NCBI RefSeq assembly: GCF_902729445.1
Contig: NZ_CACVCE010000004.1
Span: 1-64,000 of the forward strand
From: Magnetospirillum sp902729445
Lineage (GTDB): Bacteria > Pseudomonadota > Alphaproteobacteria > Rhodospirillales > Magnetospirillaceae
Direction: 5' to 3'
DNA length: 64,000 bases
Part shown: piece after piece, positions 9,413-18,069 of the stretch
Layout: every line of letters begins with the position of its first letter
Numbering within the stretch: the stretch's first letter is position 1
Translations under genes and position numbers: made by a program
Notes under the pieces: model-generated
What the model was told of the DNA's origin: nothing
What the model saw: the letters and a program-made list of their open reading frames with translations, nothing else
Databases searched by the model: none

Positions 9413-11722
9413 ATGGGCTTCGTCTTTCGCAGCAAGGCGGAAACGCTGGAGGCGCTGGCCGGGCGCCTGCAATCGGCGTCGGTCCTGCCCTTGTTCCATG
9501 TCGGTGCCGCCGAGTGGAAAGCCGACCGCGACGGCGTGCTGGCCCGCTTAGGACGGCTGGATTGGGCGGGGTCCCCGCTGATCGTGCGCTCCAGCGCCGA
9601 GGGCGAGGATGGCGACGGCTGTTCCATGGCCGGCAAGTTCCTGTCCTTGCCCGATGTCGGATTGGCCGAGGCTGCGGCGGCCATCGACCGGGTGATCGCC
9701 GCCTATGGCCGCGACAATCCCAACGACCGCGTGCTGATCCAGCCGATGCTGGCGGGTGTCGCCGCGTCGGGCGTGGCCTTCACCCGCGACCCCTCGACCG
9801 GCTCGCCCTATCTGGTGGTCAATGGCGCCGAGGGCGCCGATACCTCGGTGGTGACCGGCGGCAAGGCCGGCGCCACCTGGTGCCACACCCATTGGCGCTT
9901 CGGCCCGGAACCGCAAGACGACCGCATCCGCCCGATCCTGCTGCTGGCCCGCGAGCTGATCGCCATCACCGGCCGCGACGCGCTGGATATCGAGTTCGCC
10001 TTCGACCAGGGCGGCCGCCTGTGGCTGCTGCAGGTCCGCCCGTTGGCGGTGGCCACCGGAATCGCGGATGCCGAGCTGGGCCGCGCCACCCTTCAGGTGA
10101 TGGCCAAGGTCGGCCAGGCGATGTGCCCGCATCCGCTGTTGAAGGGTGCCCGTACGGTGTTCGGCATCATGCCCGACTGGAACCCGGCCGAGATCATCGG
10201 CGTGCGTCCCAGTCCGCTGGCCTTGTCGCTGTACCGCGAATTGGTCACCGACAGCATCTGGGCCTATCAGCGGCACAATTACGGCTATCGCAACCTTCGA
10301 AGCTTTCCGCTGCTGGTCCATTTCCACGGGCTGCCCTATATCGACGTCCGCGTCAGCTTCAATTCCTTCGTGCCGCGCGATGTCGACGGCGAACTGGCGG
10401 AAAAGCTGGTCGATTATTACATCGAGCGCCTGCTGGCCCGGCCCAGCCTGCACGACAAGGTCGAGTTCGAGATCGTGCTTTCGGCCTACACCTTCGACAT
10501 GGACCAGCGGCTGGAGACCTTGGCCGCCCACGGTTTTTCCGAAGGCGAGTGCACCGGCCTGGCCGACGCGCTGCGGCGACTGACCAACACCATCATCAAT
10601 CGCAAGACCGGCCTGTGGCAGGCCGACATCGAGAAGGTGAGGGTGCTGGAGGAACGCCGCCAGTTGATCCTTTCCAGCCGGATGTCGGCGCGAGAAAAGG
10701 TCTATTGGCTGCTGGAGGACTGCAAGCGCTATGGCACGCTGCCTTTCGCCGGCCTGGCGCGGGCCGGCTTCGTCGCCGTGCAGATGCTGCGCTCGCTGGT
10801 GGCGGCCGGCGTGCTGGCGCCCGAGGAACTGAACGCCTTCCTGGGCGGGCTCAACACCGTCGGCTCGGAACTGGCGCACGACACCAAGATTTTGGACAAG
10901 GCGGCCTTCCTGGCCAAATACGGCCATCTGCGCCCCGGTACCTATGATCTGCGCTCGCCCCGCTATGACCGCGCCCCCGACCTGTATGGCATCGGCGAGG
11001 GTGGCGGCGGCGAGCCGCCGCCCCGGCCGCGCTTCGCCCTGTCGCTGCCGCAGATGCGCGCCATCGAATCCTTGCTGGCCCAGCACGGCCTGGACAACGA
11101 CGTGGTCGGCCTGTTCGATTTCTTCCAGGCGGCGATCGAGGGGCGCGAGAAGTCCAAGTTCATCTTCACCCGCGCTTTGTCCGACGCGCTGGAATTGCTG
11201 GCCGAACTGGGCGAAAGCGCCGGCTTCGCCCGCGACGACATGGCCTTCGCCGATATCGCCGTGGTGCGCGAGTGGCAGGCATCTTGCGCCGATGACGCCG
11301 ATACGTTGGCCGCCTCCATCGCCCGCGGCCGGGCGCAATACCGCCTGACCCAGGCCTTGCTGCTGCCGGCCTTGATCGCCGTTCCCGGCGACGTGTGGTC
11401 GTTCGCCACCCTGGACACCGATCCCAACTTCATCACCTTGAAGTCGGTCACCGCCCCGGCCCGGCGCACCGGCGATTCCAGCCTGAAAGGTGCCATCGTC
11501 TGTATCGAAAGCGCCGATCCCGGCTTCGACTGGATTTTCGCCCATGGGATCGCCGGCCTGATCACCGCCTTCGGCGGCACCAACTCGCACATGGCCATCC
11601 GCGCCGCCGAGCTGGGCATTCCGGCGGTGATCGGGGCCGGCCTGGCCAAGTATAGCCGCTGGGCCAATGCTTCGGTGCTGCATCTGGATTGCGCCAACCG
11701 CAAGGTCGAGGTGGTGCGATGA
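9413..11722 (+). CDS. PEP-synthase-like dikinase, candidate L-glutamine kinase (Cj1418-like)
   Basis: This 769-residue protein has an N-terminal PEP/pyruvate-binding ATP-grasp domain (about 1-220, with RSSAEGEDGDGCSMAGKF), a large middle region, and a C-terminal phosphohistidine swivel domain. The swivel signature GGTNSHMAI carries His726, followed by LGIPAVIG. The C-terminal PEP/pyruvate TIM-barrel domain of true PEP synthase is absent, because the protein ends right after the swivel domain. That domain plan matches Cj1418 of C. jejuni, which phosphorylates the amide nitrogen of L-glutamine. The flanking amidohydrolase and nucleotidyltransferase genes fit the next steps. Glutamine kinase activity is therefore a strong inference. 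The stop overlaps the next start (ATGA). Confidence 0.8.
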   Translation: MGFVFRSKAETLEALAGRLQSASVLPLFHVGAAEWKADRDGVLARLGRLDWAGSPLIVRSSAEGEDGDGCSMAGKFLSLPDVGLAEAAAAIDRVIAAYGRDNPNDRVLIQPMLAGVAASGVAFTRDPSTGSPYLVVNGAEGADTSVVTGGKAGATWCHTHWRFGPEPQDDRIRPILLLARELIAITGRDALDIEFAFDQGGRLWLLQVRPLAVATGIADAELGRATLQVMAKVGQAMCPHPLLKGARTVFGIMPDWNPAEIIGVRPSPLALSLYRELVTDSIWAYQRHNYGYRNLRSFPLLVHFHGLPYIDVRVSFNSFVPRDVDGELAEKLVDYYIERLLARPSLHDKVEFEIVLSAYTFDMDQRLETLAAHGFSEGECTGLADALRRLTNTIINRKTGLWQADIEKVRVLEERRQLILSSRMSAREKVYWLLEDCKRYGTLPFAGLARAGFVAVQMLRSLVAAGVLAPEELNAFLGGLNTVGSELAHDTKILDKAAFLAKYGHLRPGTYDLRSPRYDRAPDLYGIGEGGGGEPPPRPRFALSLPQMRAIESLLAQHGLDNDVVGLFDFFQAAIEGREKSKFIFTRALSDALELLAELGESAGFARDDMAFADIAVVREWQASCADDADTLAASIARGRAQYRLTQALLLPALIAVPGDVWSFATLDTDPNFITLKSVTAPARRTGDSSLKGAIVCIESADPGFDWIFAHGIAGLITAFGGTNSHMAIRAAELGIPAVIGAGLAKYSRWANASVLHLDCANRKVEVVR

Positions 11723-12297
11723 CCCGCCTGGTCGGACTGAGCCAGCGGGTGGTGATCGATGCCCGGACCGGCGAACGGCGCGACGCCTTGGATCAGCGCT
11801 GGGCGCCATTCCTGGCCGCCTGTGGCATGACCGGCGTACCATTGCCCAACCATCCCGAATCGGCGCTGAAAGTGGCGCAAGCCTGCGGCCTGGCGGCGCT
11901 GATCCTGACCGGCGGCAACGATCTGGCGGCGCTGGGCGGCGACGCGCCCGAACGCGACGAAACCGAGCGGGCCCTGCTGGACTGGGCGGCCGAGCGGCTG
12001 CCGGTCTTGGGGGTATGCCGCGGTGCCCAGCATCTGGCCTTTCTTTCCGGTGGGCAGCTGGAACGTGTTGCCGGCCATGCCGGCACCCGCCACCAGGTCG
12101 AGCCCCTGGTCCGCGAGGTCAACAGCTACCATGATTGGGCCATTACCCTGGCCCCACCTGGCGCCGATGTGCTGGCCCGGGCCGGGGACGGCAGCATCGA
12201 GGCCTTCCGCCTGGGCAATCGCACCGCCATCTTGTGGCACCCCGAGCGTGAGCCGGTTCCCCATCCCGACGATGTCGCCCTGCTGAAAGGTTTGTGA
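11719..12297 (+). CDS. Class I glutamine amidotransferase-like hydrolase (C26), Cj1417-like
   Basis: A 192-residue protein of the gamma-glutamyl hydrolase/C26 family. The nucleophile elbow GVCRGAQ contains Cys100, and WHPERE supplies His174 and Glu176, completing the triad. In C. jejuni the homologous Cj1417 removes glutamate from gamma-L-glutamyl-CDP-amidate to release cytidine diphosphoramidate. The gene sits between the PEP-synthase-like and nucleotidyltransferase genes with overlapping stop/start codons on both sides, so the products are probably made in fixed ratio. General gamma-Glu-GABA hydrolase activity (PuuD type) is the alternative but has no support from the neighbours. Confidence 0.8.
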   Translation: MTRLVGLSQRVVIDARTGERRDALDQRWAPFLAACGMTGVPLPNHPESALKVAQACGLAALILTGGNDLAALGGDAPERDETERALLDWAAERLPVLGVCRGAQHLAFLSGGQLERVAGHAGTRHQVEPLVREVNSYHDWAITLAPPGADVLARAGDGSIEAFRLGNRTAILWHPEREPVPHPDDVALLKGL

Positions 12298-13037
12298 TGA
12301 AGGCCCTGATCCTGGCCGCCGGACGCGGCAGCCGCATGCTGGCCCTGACCGAGGACCGCCCCAAGGGGTTAGTGGAACTGGCCGGCCGGCCGCTGCTGGA
12401 TTACCAATTGGCCGCCCTGAACGGGGCCGGGTGCGGCCCCATCGGCGCCGTCACCGGCTATATGGCCGGCGCGCTCGAGGGCAGGGGGCTGACCTTGTTC
12501 CACAATCCGCGCTGGGCCGAAACCAACATGGTCGCCTCGTTGGCCTGCGCCGAGGAATGGCTTATGGACGGGCCGGTTTTGGTGTCGTACTCGGACATTT
12601 TCTACCAGGCCCAGGCGGTCCAGGCGCTGCTGGCCGCCGATGCCGACATCGCCATCACCTTCGATCCCCATTGGCGTGATCTGTGGCAGGCTCGCTTCGC
12701 CGACCCGCTGGCCGACGCCGAGACTTTCCGTCGCGACGATCAGGGCTTCCTGGTCGAGATCGGGGCCAGGGCCGCCAGCCTGGATCAGATCGAAGGCCAG
12801 TATATGGGCCTGCTGCGCTTCACCCCGGCCGGCTGGCGCAGGGTTCAGGACCTGCGGCAAAGCCTGAGCCCGGAACAGCGCGACCGGCTGGACATGACCG
12901 GCATGCTGCGCCGGCTGCTGGAGCAAGGTACGCGGATCCAGGCCGTGCCGGCCCCCTTCCCGTGGGGCGAGGTCGATGCCGAAACCGACCTGGCGGTCTA
13001 TCAGGCCAAACCGAAAAGCTTCGGCCTGCCAGAATAA
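12297..13037 (+). CDS. NTP-transferase, candidate CTP:phosphoglutamine cytidylyltransferase (Cj1416-like)
   Basis: A 246-residue sugar-nucleotidyltransferase-fold protein. The signature LAAGRGSRM (residues 6-14) and the downstream DRPKGLVELAGRPLL bind the nucleotide; an acidic SYSDIFY segment provides the metal-binding aspartate. It resembles cytidylyltransferases of the LicC/Cj1416 type. In C. jejuni, Cj1416 couples CTP to L-glutamine phosphate. It is the last gene of the cassette, starting 1 bp inside the preceding stop codon, and is followed by the palindromic region at 13073. A sugar or choline phosphate substrate is the alternative if the pathway assignment is wrong. Confidence 0.8.
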   Translation: MKALILAAGRGSRMLALTEDRPKGLVELAGRPLLDYQLAALNGAGCGPIGAVTGYMAGALEGRGLTLFHNPRWAETNMVASLACAEEWLMDGPVLVSYSDIFYQAQAVQALLAADADIAITFDPHWRDLWQARFADPLADAETFRRDDQGFLVEIGARAASLDQIEGQYMGLLRFTPAGWRRVQDLRQSLSPEQRDRLDMTGMLRRLLEQGTRIQAVPAPFPWGEVDAETDLAVYQAKPKSFGLPE

Positions 13038-13072
13038 CGGCTAAGCTATCTCGTCTTGGAAGGCGAGATTTT

Positions 13073-13166
13073 AGACACAGATGAACACAGATACCCGCTT
13101 CGCGGGACACAGATGAAAGGAAAGGTATATAATTTCATCTGTGTTTATCTGTGTTCATCTGTGTCT
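13073..13166. repeat. Long inverted repeat with a nested side hairpin
   Basis: A left arm (13073-13118) and right arm (13133-13166) pair over 32 bp. The left begins AGACACAGATGAACACAG and the right ends with its complement. The loop is 14 bases. The left arm differs only by an inserted CCCGCTTCGCGGG (13094-13106), itself a perfect 5-bp stem hairpin, where the right arm has two bases. The unit motif CACAGATGAA recurs along both arms. It lies between convergent genes, so it may also end transcription. Similar CTGTGTTCATCTGTGT repeats occur scattered in many bacterial genomes. Confidence 0.85.
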
Positions 13167-13206
13167 TAGAGCCGCGCACATAAAATCATGATCAGCCTTT
13201 CTTTGT

Positions 13207-13266
13207 CGTCATTGCCGGGCTTGACCCGGCAATCCATGGACCCCCGGATCAAGTCCGGGGGTGACG
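13207..13266. repeat. Cloverleaf-type palindromic repeat (REP/RIME-like)
   Basis: Two strong hairpins stand side by side. The first is ATTGCCGGG/CCCGGCAAT with loop CTTGA (13211-13233), the second CCCCCGGA/TCCGGGGG with loop TCAAG (13241-13261). Both are enclosed by a closing CGTCA/TGACG pair (13207-13211 and 13262-13266). The layout is that of dispersed intergenic palindromes common in alphaproteobacteria. It lies between convergent genes and has no coding content. Confidence 0.8.
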
Positions 13267-13318
13267 GCAGAGGGTATGAACCAGATTAAAGGCTCGATGG
13301 TCTAACAGGCGCGCCGCC

Positions 13319-14128
13319 CTAATGGCTCATCAACACCGGCAGGGTCATGTGCTTGAGGATGTGGCGGGTGCCGCCGCCCTTGAAGAAGGGCAACCCCTCG
13401 CCGCTCAGCGCGCCCATCACCAAAAGATCGGCGCCCTGGTCGCAGGCCCGCGACAGCAGCAGGTCCATCACCCCGATATCGTCGCCGGCCAGCACCTCGC
13501 GGGTCACCTTGGCGCCGTGGCGGGCCAGGTGGTCGGTGATGGACAAGGGCGGCAGGCCGGCCGCCGGCACGGTCGCCTCGCCCCGGCGCACCGACACCAC
13601 CTCGACCACATCGGCACCTTCCAGCAGGGCCATCGAATCATTCAAGGCGCGGGCCGCCTCGCGTCCGCCGTTCCACGCCACCAGGGCATTCGAGCCGATG
13701 GTCGGATAGTCCCCCACCGACGGCAGAATCAGAACCGGCCGGCCCGATTGCACCACCACCTGCTCGATCAGTTGCTCGGGCGCGTTCTTGCCGTCGTGAT
13801 GCTGGCCCAGGATGGTGAGATCGTGGAAACGGGCGCACACCGCGGTCTCGGCCAGAACGTGCGCCGGCTCGCCATGGGCCAGGCGCCACCAGCGGCTATC
13901 CAGGCCCGATCCGTCCAGGCACGCGGCGAACTGGCGCTCGGACTGGGACGCGGCCGCCTCGAAGGCGTCGGAAGCGCGATGGGCCACCACCGCCAGCCCC
14001 TGATGCTCGAGCCGGGCGAACAGGCCGGTCAGCCGGCCGCCGAACCGCTTGGCCAACGCCATCGCCGCCGTGATGCGCAAGGGATCGCGCTCGCCGCCGT
14101 CCAGATGGACCAGGATGTCCTTGAACAT
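13319..14128 (-). CDS. Universal stress protein (tandem UspA)
   Basis: A 269-residue protein with two UspA-like halves. The N-terminal half starts MFKDILVHLDGG; the C-terminal half ends with LVMGALSGEGLPFFKGGGTRHIL, the ATP-binding G-x-x-G loop region near the C-terminus. The ATG at 14128 is chosen because the open frame upstream runs antisense-like through livM and has no homology. It lies 20 bp after livM, so it is probably the last gene of the liv operon. A stress or nucleotide-sensing role is inferred from the family. Confidence 0.85.
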   Translation of the reverse strand: MFKDILVHLDGGERDPLRITAAMALAKRFGGRLTGLFARLEHQGLAVVAHRASDAFEAAASQSERQFAACLDGSGLDSRWWRLAHGEPAHVLAETAVCARFHDLTILGQHHDGKNAPEQLIEQVVVQSGRPVLILPSVGDYPTIGSNALVAWNGGREAARALNDSMALLEGADVVEVVSVRRGEATVPAAGLPPLSITDHLARHGAKVTREVLAGDDIGVMDLLLSRACDQGADLLVMGALSGEGLPFFKGGGTRHILKHMTLPVLMSH

Positions 14129-14148
14129 GGTTCTTTCTCCGAATGGGA

Positions 14149-15132
14149 TCAGGCGTCGATACCGCGCTTCTTCAGCCAGGGGGCGAACACGCCGACGATA
14201 CCGGCCCGGAAAGCCAGGACGCAGATGACGAAGATGATGCCCTGGATGATGGTCACCCACGATCCGGCGGTGGCGAAATAGTTCTGGATGGTCACCACCA
14301 GGAAGGCTCCGGCGGTCGGCCCCAGCACGGTGCCGACGCCGCCCAGCAGGGTCATCAGCACCACCTCGCCCGAGGCATGCCAATGGACATCGGCCAGCGA
14401 GGCCAGCTGGAACACCAGGCTTTTGGTCGAGCCGGCCAGCCCGGCCAGGCCGGCCGAGATGACGAAGGCCACCAGCTTGTAGCGTTCCACCTGATAGCCC
14501 AGCGAGATGGCGCGCGGCTCGTTGTCGCGGATGGCCTTCAGGACCTGGCCGAACGGCGAATGCACCACCCGGTACAGGAAGAACACGCCCACCAGGAAGA
14601 TCGCCAGCACGAAGTAATACATGTTCATGGTGTCGTTCAGGTCGATCAGCCCGAACAGATGGCCGCGCGGCACGCCCTGGATGCCGTCCTCGCCATGGGT
14701 GAACGGGGCCTGCAATGCCACGAAGAACATCAATTGCGAAAGCGCCAGGGTGATCATGGCAAAATAGATGCCCTGGCGGCGGATGGCCAGCCAGCCGACC
14801 ACCGCACCCAGGCCGGCCGCGCACACAGTGCCCAGCAAGATGGCCAGTTCCGGGGTCAGCCCCCATTCCTTGGCGGCATGGGCGGTGATATAGGCCGACC
14901 AGCCGAAGAACATCGCATGGCCGAACGACAGCAGGCCGACATAGCCCAGCAGCAGGTTGAAGGCGGCGGCGAACAGGGCGAAGCACAGACCCTTCATCAG
15001 GAACACCGGATAGACGGCGAAGGGTGCGGCCAGGGCCACGATCACCAGCACCGCCACGAACAGCGACTGGCGCCTGGAAGAGGCGGCGACGGCGGGGGCC
15101 TGAACCGCCAGGGAAACCGGGGAATGGGTCAT
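14149..15132 (-). CDS. livM: Branched-chain amino acid ABC transporter permease LivM
   Basis: A 327-residue hydrophobic protein with about eight to ten membrane segments and the LivM-type signature region IRDNEPRAISLGYQVERYKL, which contacts the ATPase. It pairs with LivH encoded 4 bp upstream. The two form the inner-membrane channel of a hydrophobic amino acid (HAAT family) importer. The exact substrate may be an amino acid, amide or aromatic acid. The C-terminus ends in a basic KKRGIDA tail. Confidence 0.92.
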   Translation of the reverse strand: MTHSPVSLAVQAPAVAASSRRQSLFVAVLVIVALAAPFAVYPVFLMKGLCFALFAAAFNLLLGYVGLLSFGHAMFFGWSAYITAHAAKEWGLTPELAILLGTVCAAGLGAVVGWLAIRRQGIYFAMITLALSQLMFFVALQAPFTHGEDGIQGVPRGHLFGLIDLNDTMNMYYFVLAIFLVGVFFLYRVVHSPFGQVLKAIRDNEPRAISLGYQVERYKLVAFVISAGLAGLAGSTKSLVFQLASLADVHWHASGEVVLMTLLGGVGTVLGPTAGAFLVVTIQNYFATAGSWVTIIQGIIFVICVLAFRAGIVGVFAPWLKKRGIDA

Positions 15133-15136
15133 GGCG

Positions 15137-16024
15137 TCACGCTCCCTTGCCGAACAGGCCGGCGGGCTTGATCAGCAGCACCACCACCATCACCATGAAG
15201 ATGACCGTGCTGGCCGCTTCGGGGTAGATCACCTTGGTCAGGCCTTCCAGCATGCCCAGCATGAAGCCGGTGACCACCGAGCCCAGGATCGAGCCCATGC
15301 CGCCGATCACCACCACGGCGAACACCACGATGATCAGGTTCGAGCCCATCAGCGGATTGACCGAATAGATGGGTGCTGCCAGCACGCCGGCGATGCCGGC
15401 CAGGGCCACGCCGAAGCCGTAGGTCAGGGTGATCATCACCGGCACGTTGATGCCGAAGGCCTGGACCAGGGCGGGGTTCTCGGTGGCGGCGCGCAAATAG
15501 GCGCCCAGCTTGGTCTTCTCGATCAACAGCCAGGTGCCCAGGCACAGCACCAGCGAGGCCACCACCACCCAGGCGCGATAGATCGGCAGATACATGAAGC
15601 CCAGATTCCAGCCGCCGGCCAGTTCCTTCGGCACCGCATAGGGCATGCCGGAAATGCCGTAAAGCTGGCGGAAGATGCCTTCGATGATCAAGGCCAGGCC
15701 GAAGGTCAGCAGCAGGCCGTACAGATGGTCCAGCTTGTAAAGCCTGGACAGCATGGTCCGTTCCAGGACAATGCCGAAGGCGGCCACCGCCAGCGGCGCC
15801 AGCACCAGGGCGACCCAGTAATTGGCCCCCAGATAGGTCAAGGCCAGCCAGGCGACGAAGGCCCCCATCATGTATTGGGCGCCGTGCGAGAAATTGATGA
15901 TGTTGAGCAGGCCGAAAATCAGCGCCAACCCCAGGCTGAGCATGGCGTAAAAGGCGCCGTTGATCAGTCCGAGCAGCAATTGCCCGAACAAGGCGGCGGT
16001 GGGGATGCCGAACAGGGTCATCAT
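15137..16024 (-). CDS. livH: Branched-chain amino acid ABC transporter permease LivH
   Basis: A 295-residue permease with about eight membrane helices and the typical LivH N-terminal segment GLINGAFYAMLSLGLALIFG. The EAA-like loop around AATENPALVQAFGIN is the expected contact with the ATP-binding subunits. It lies between the interrupted livK and livM, all on the minus strand. The permease itself looks intact, so the channel would be functional if a binding protein is supplied. Confidence 0.92.
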   Translation of the reverse strand: MMTLFGIPTAALFGQLLLGLINGAFYAMLSLGLALIFGLLNIINFSHGAQYMMGAFVAWLALTYLGANYWVALVLAPLAVAAFGIVLERTMLSRLYKLDHLYGLLLTFGLALIIEGIFRQLYGISGMPYAVPKELAGGWNLGFMYLPIYRAWVVVASLVLCLGTWLLIEKTKLGAYLRAATENPALVQAFGINVPVMITLTYGFGVALAGIAGVLAAPIYSVNPLMGSNLIIVVFAVVVIGGMGSILGSVVTGFMLGMLEGLTKVIYPEAASTVIFMVMVVVLLIKPAGLFGKGA

Positions 16025-16102
16025 GGCTATCGGGCCTCGCTTGGGCGGGTTCCGCCCGGGACGGGGCGCCTTGATCGCGCCCCGCCCCGGTCGGACGTCA
16101 TC

Positions 16103-17326
16103 TTACTTCTTCACCAGATCGCACTTGCTGTCGGCCAGCGGCTGATAGGCCTCGTCGCCGGGGATGGTGCGGGTGATCTTGTAGTAATCCCAGGGGCCCT
16201 TCGATTCGGCCGGCTTCTTGACCTGGGCCAGATACATGTCGTGGACCATGCGGCCGTCGGCGCGGATCTTGCCGTTCTTGGCGAAGCCGCTGGCATCCTT
16301 GATGGGCAGGGCGCGCATCTGGTCGGCGACCTTCATGCCGTCGTCGGTCTTGGCGGCGGCCAGGGCCTTCAGGTAATGGATCACCGACGAATAGGTGCCG
16401 GCATGGACCATCGACGGCATCTTGCCGTCCATCTTGGCCGACCAGCGCTTGGATCAGGCGCGGGTCTCGTCATCCATGTCCCAGTAATAGCCGGTGGTCA
16501 TCATCATGCCCTGGGCGGTGTCCAGCCCCAGCGAGTGGATGTCGGTGATGAACACCAGCAGACCGGCCAGCGACTGGCCGCCCTGGGTGATGCCGAATTC
16601 CTTGGCCTGCTTGATCGAGTTGATGGTGTCGGCGCCGGCATTGGCCAGGCCGATGATCTGGGCGCCCGAGCTTTGCGCCTGCAGCAGGAAGGACGAGAAA
16701 TCCGAATTGGGGAAGGGATGGCGCACCGCGCCCTTGATCTCGCCGCCATTGGCCTTGACCACGCGCTCGGTCTGGGCCTGCAGATCGTGGCCGAAGGCGT
16801 AGTCGGCGGTCAGGAAGTACCACGACTTGCCGCCGTTCTTGACCACCGCGTTGGCGGTGCCGTTGGCCAGCGCCGCGGTGTCGTAGGTCCAGTGGAAGCC
16901 GGTGGGCGAGCACTTGGCGTTGGTCAGCGCGGTCGAGGCCGCCCCCGACACCAGGTCGATCTTGCCCTTTTCCTTCGACACCTCGCGCACCGCCACGGCG
17001 GCCGCGGTGGTCACCAGTTCGGCGATGGCGTCGACCTGCTCGGTGTCATACCACTTGCGGGCGATGGACGAGGCGATGTCGGCCTTGTTCTGATGGTCGG
17101 CCGAGACGATCTCGACCGGCACGCCGTTGACCTTGCCGCCGAAATCCTCGACCGCCATCTGGGCGGCGATGATGGTTCCCTTGCCGGCCAGGTCGGAATA
17201 GGTGCCCGACAGGTCGGTCAGGATGCCGATCTTGATCTTGTTGTCGCTATAGGCCTGCTGGGCCTGGGCCTGGGCGACGGTCATGGCGGTCAGACAGGCC
17301 GCTCCGATCAAAGCTTTCTTCAACAT
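16103..17326 (-). pseudogene. livK: Substrate-binding protein LivK interrupted by an in-frame TGA
   Basis: The N-terminal part (17326 to 16454, 290 residues) has a signal peptide (MLKKALIGAACLTAMTVAQA) and a full LivK-type Peripla_BP_6 start, KIGILTDLSGTYSDLAG. It stops at TGA 16456-16454 after DDETRA. The same frame continues without gap into SKRWSAKMDGKMPSMVHAG and runs to 16103 with a normal LivK C-terminus. Homologues usually have Trp or Phe after the TRA/TRK segment, so a single TGG-to-TGA change explains the break. It is either a recent nonsense mutation or a sequencing error; without the stop the product would be 407 residues, normal for the family. The periplasmic receptor for this ABC importer would otherwise be lost. 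Confidence 0.85.
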
Positions 17327-17358
17327 CGTCTCTACTCCCGTTTGGTTTTATCTTGTCC

Positions 17359-18061
<703 letters not shown>

Positions 18062-18069
<8 letters not shown>

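Noticed and set aside
9413..11722. True PEP synthase (ppsA)
   Set aside because: The C-terminal PEP-binding barrel is missing; the chain ends just after the phosphohistidine domain.
13073..13266. CRISPR array
   Set aside because: The repeated units are inverted, of unequal spacing and form hairpins; there are no regular spacers and no cas genes.
13319..14986. A 555-residue fusion of the stress protein with upstream sequence
   Set aside because: The upstream part is an out-of-frame reading of livM and has no homology; the ATG at 14128 starts a normal UspA protein.
16454..16456. TGA in livK as a selenocysteine or other recoded codon
   Set aside because: No selenocysteine-insertion hairpin was evident, LivK is not a selenoprotein family, and the position usually holds Trp or Phe. 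Nonsense mutation or error is simpler.
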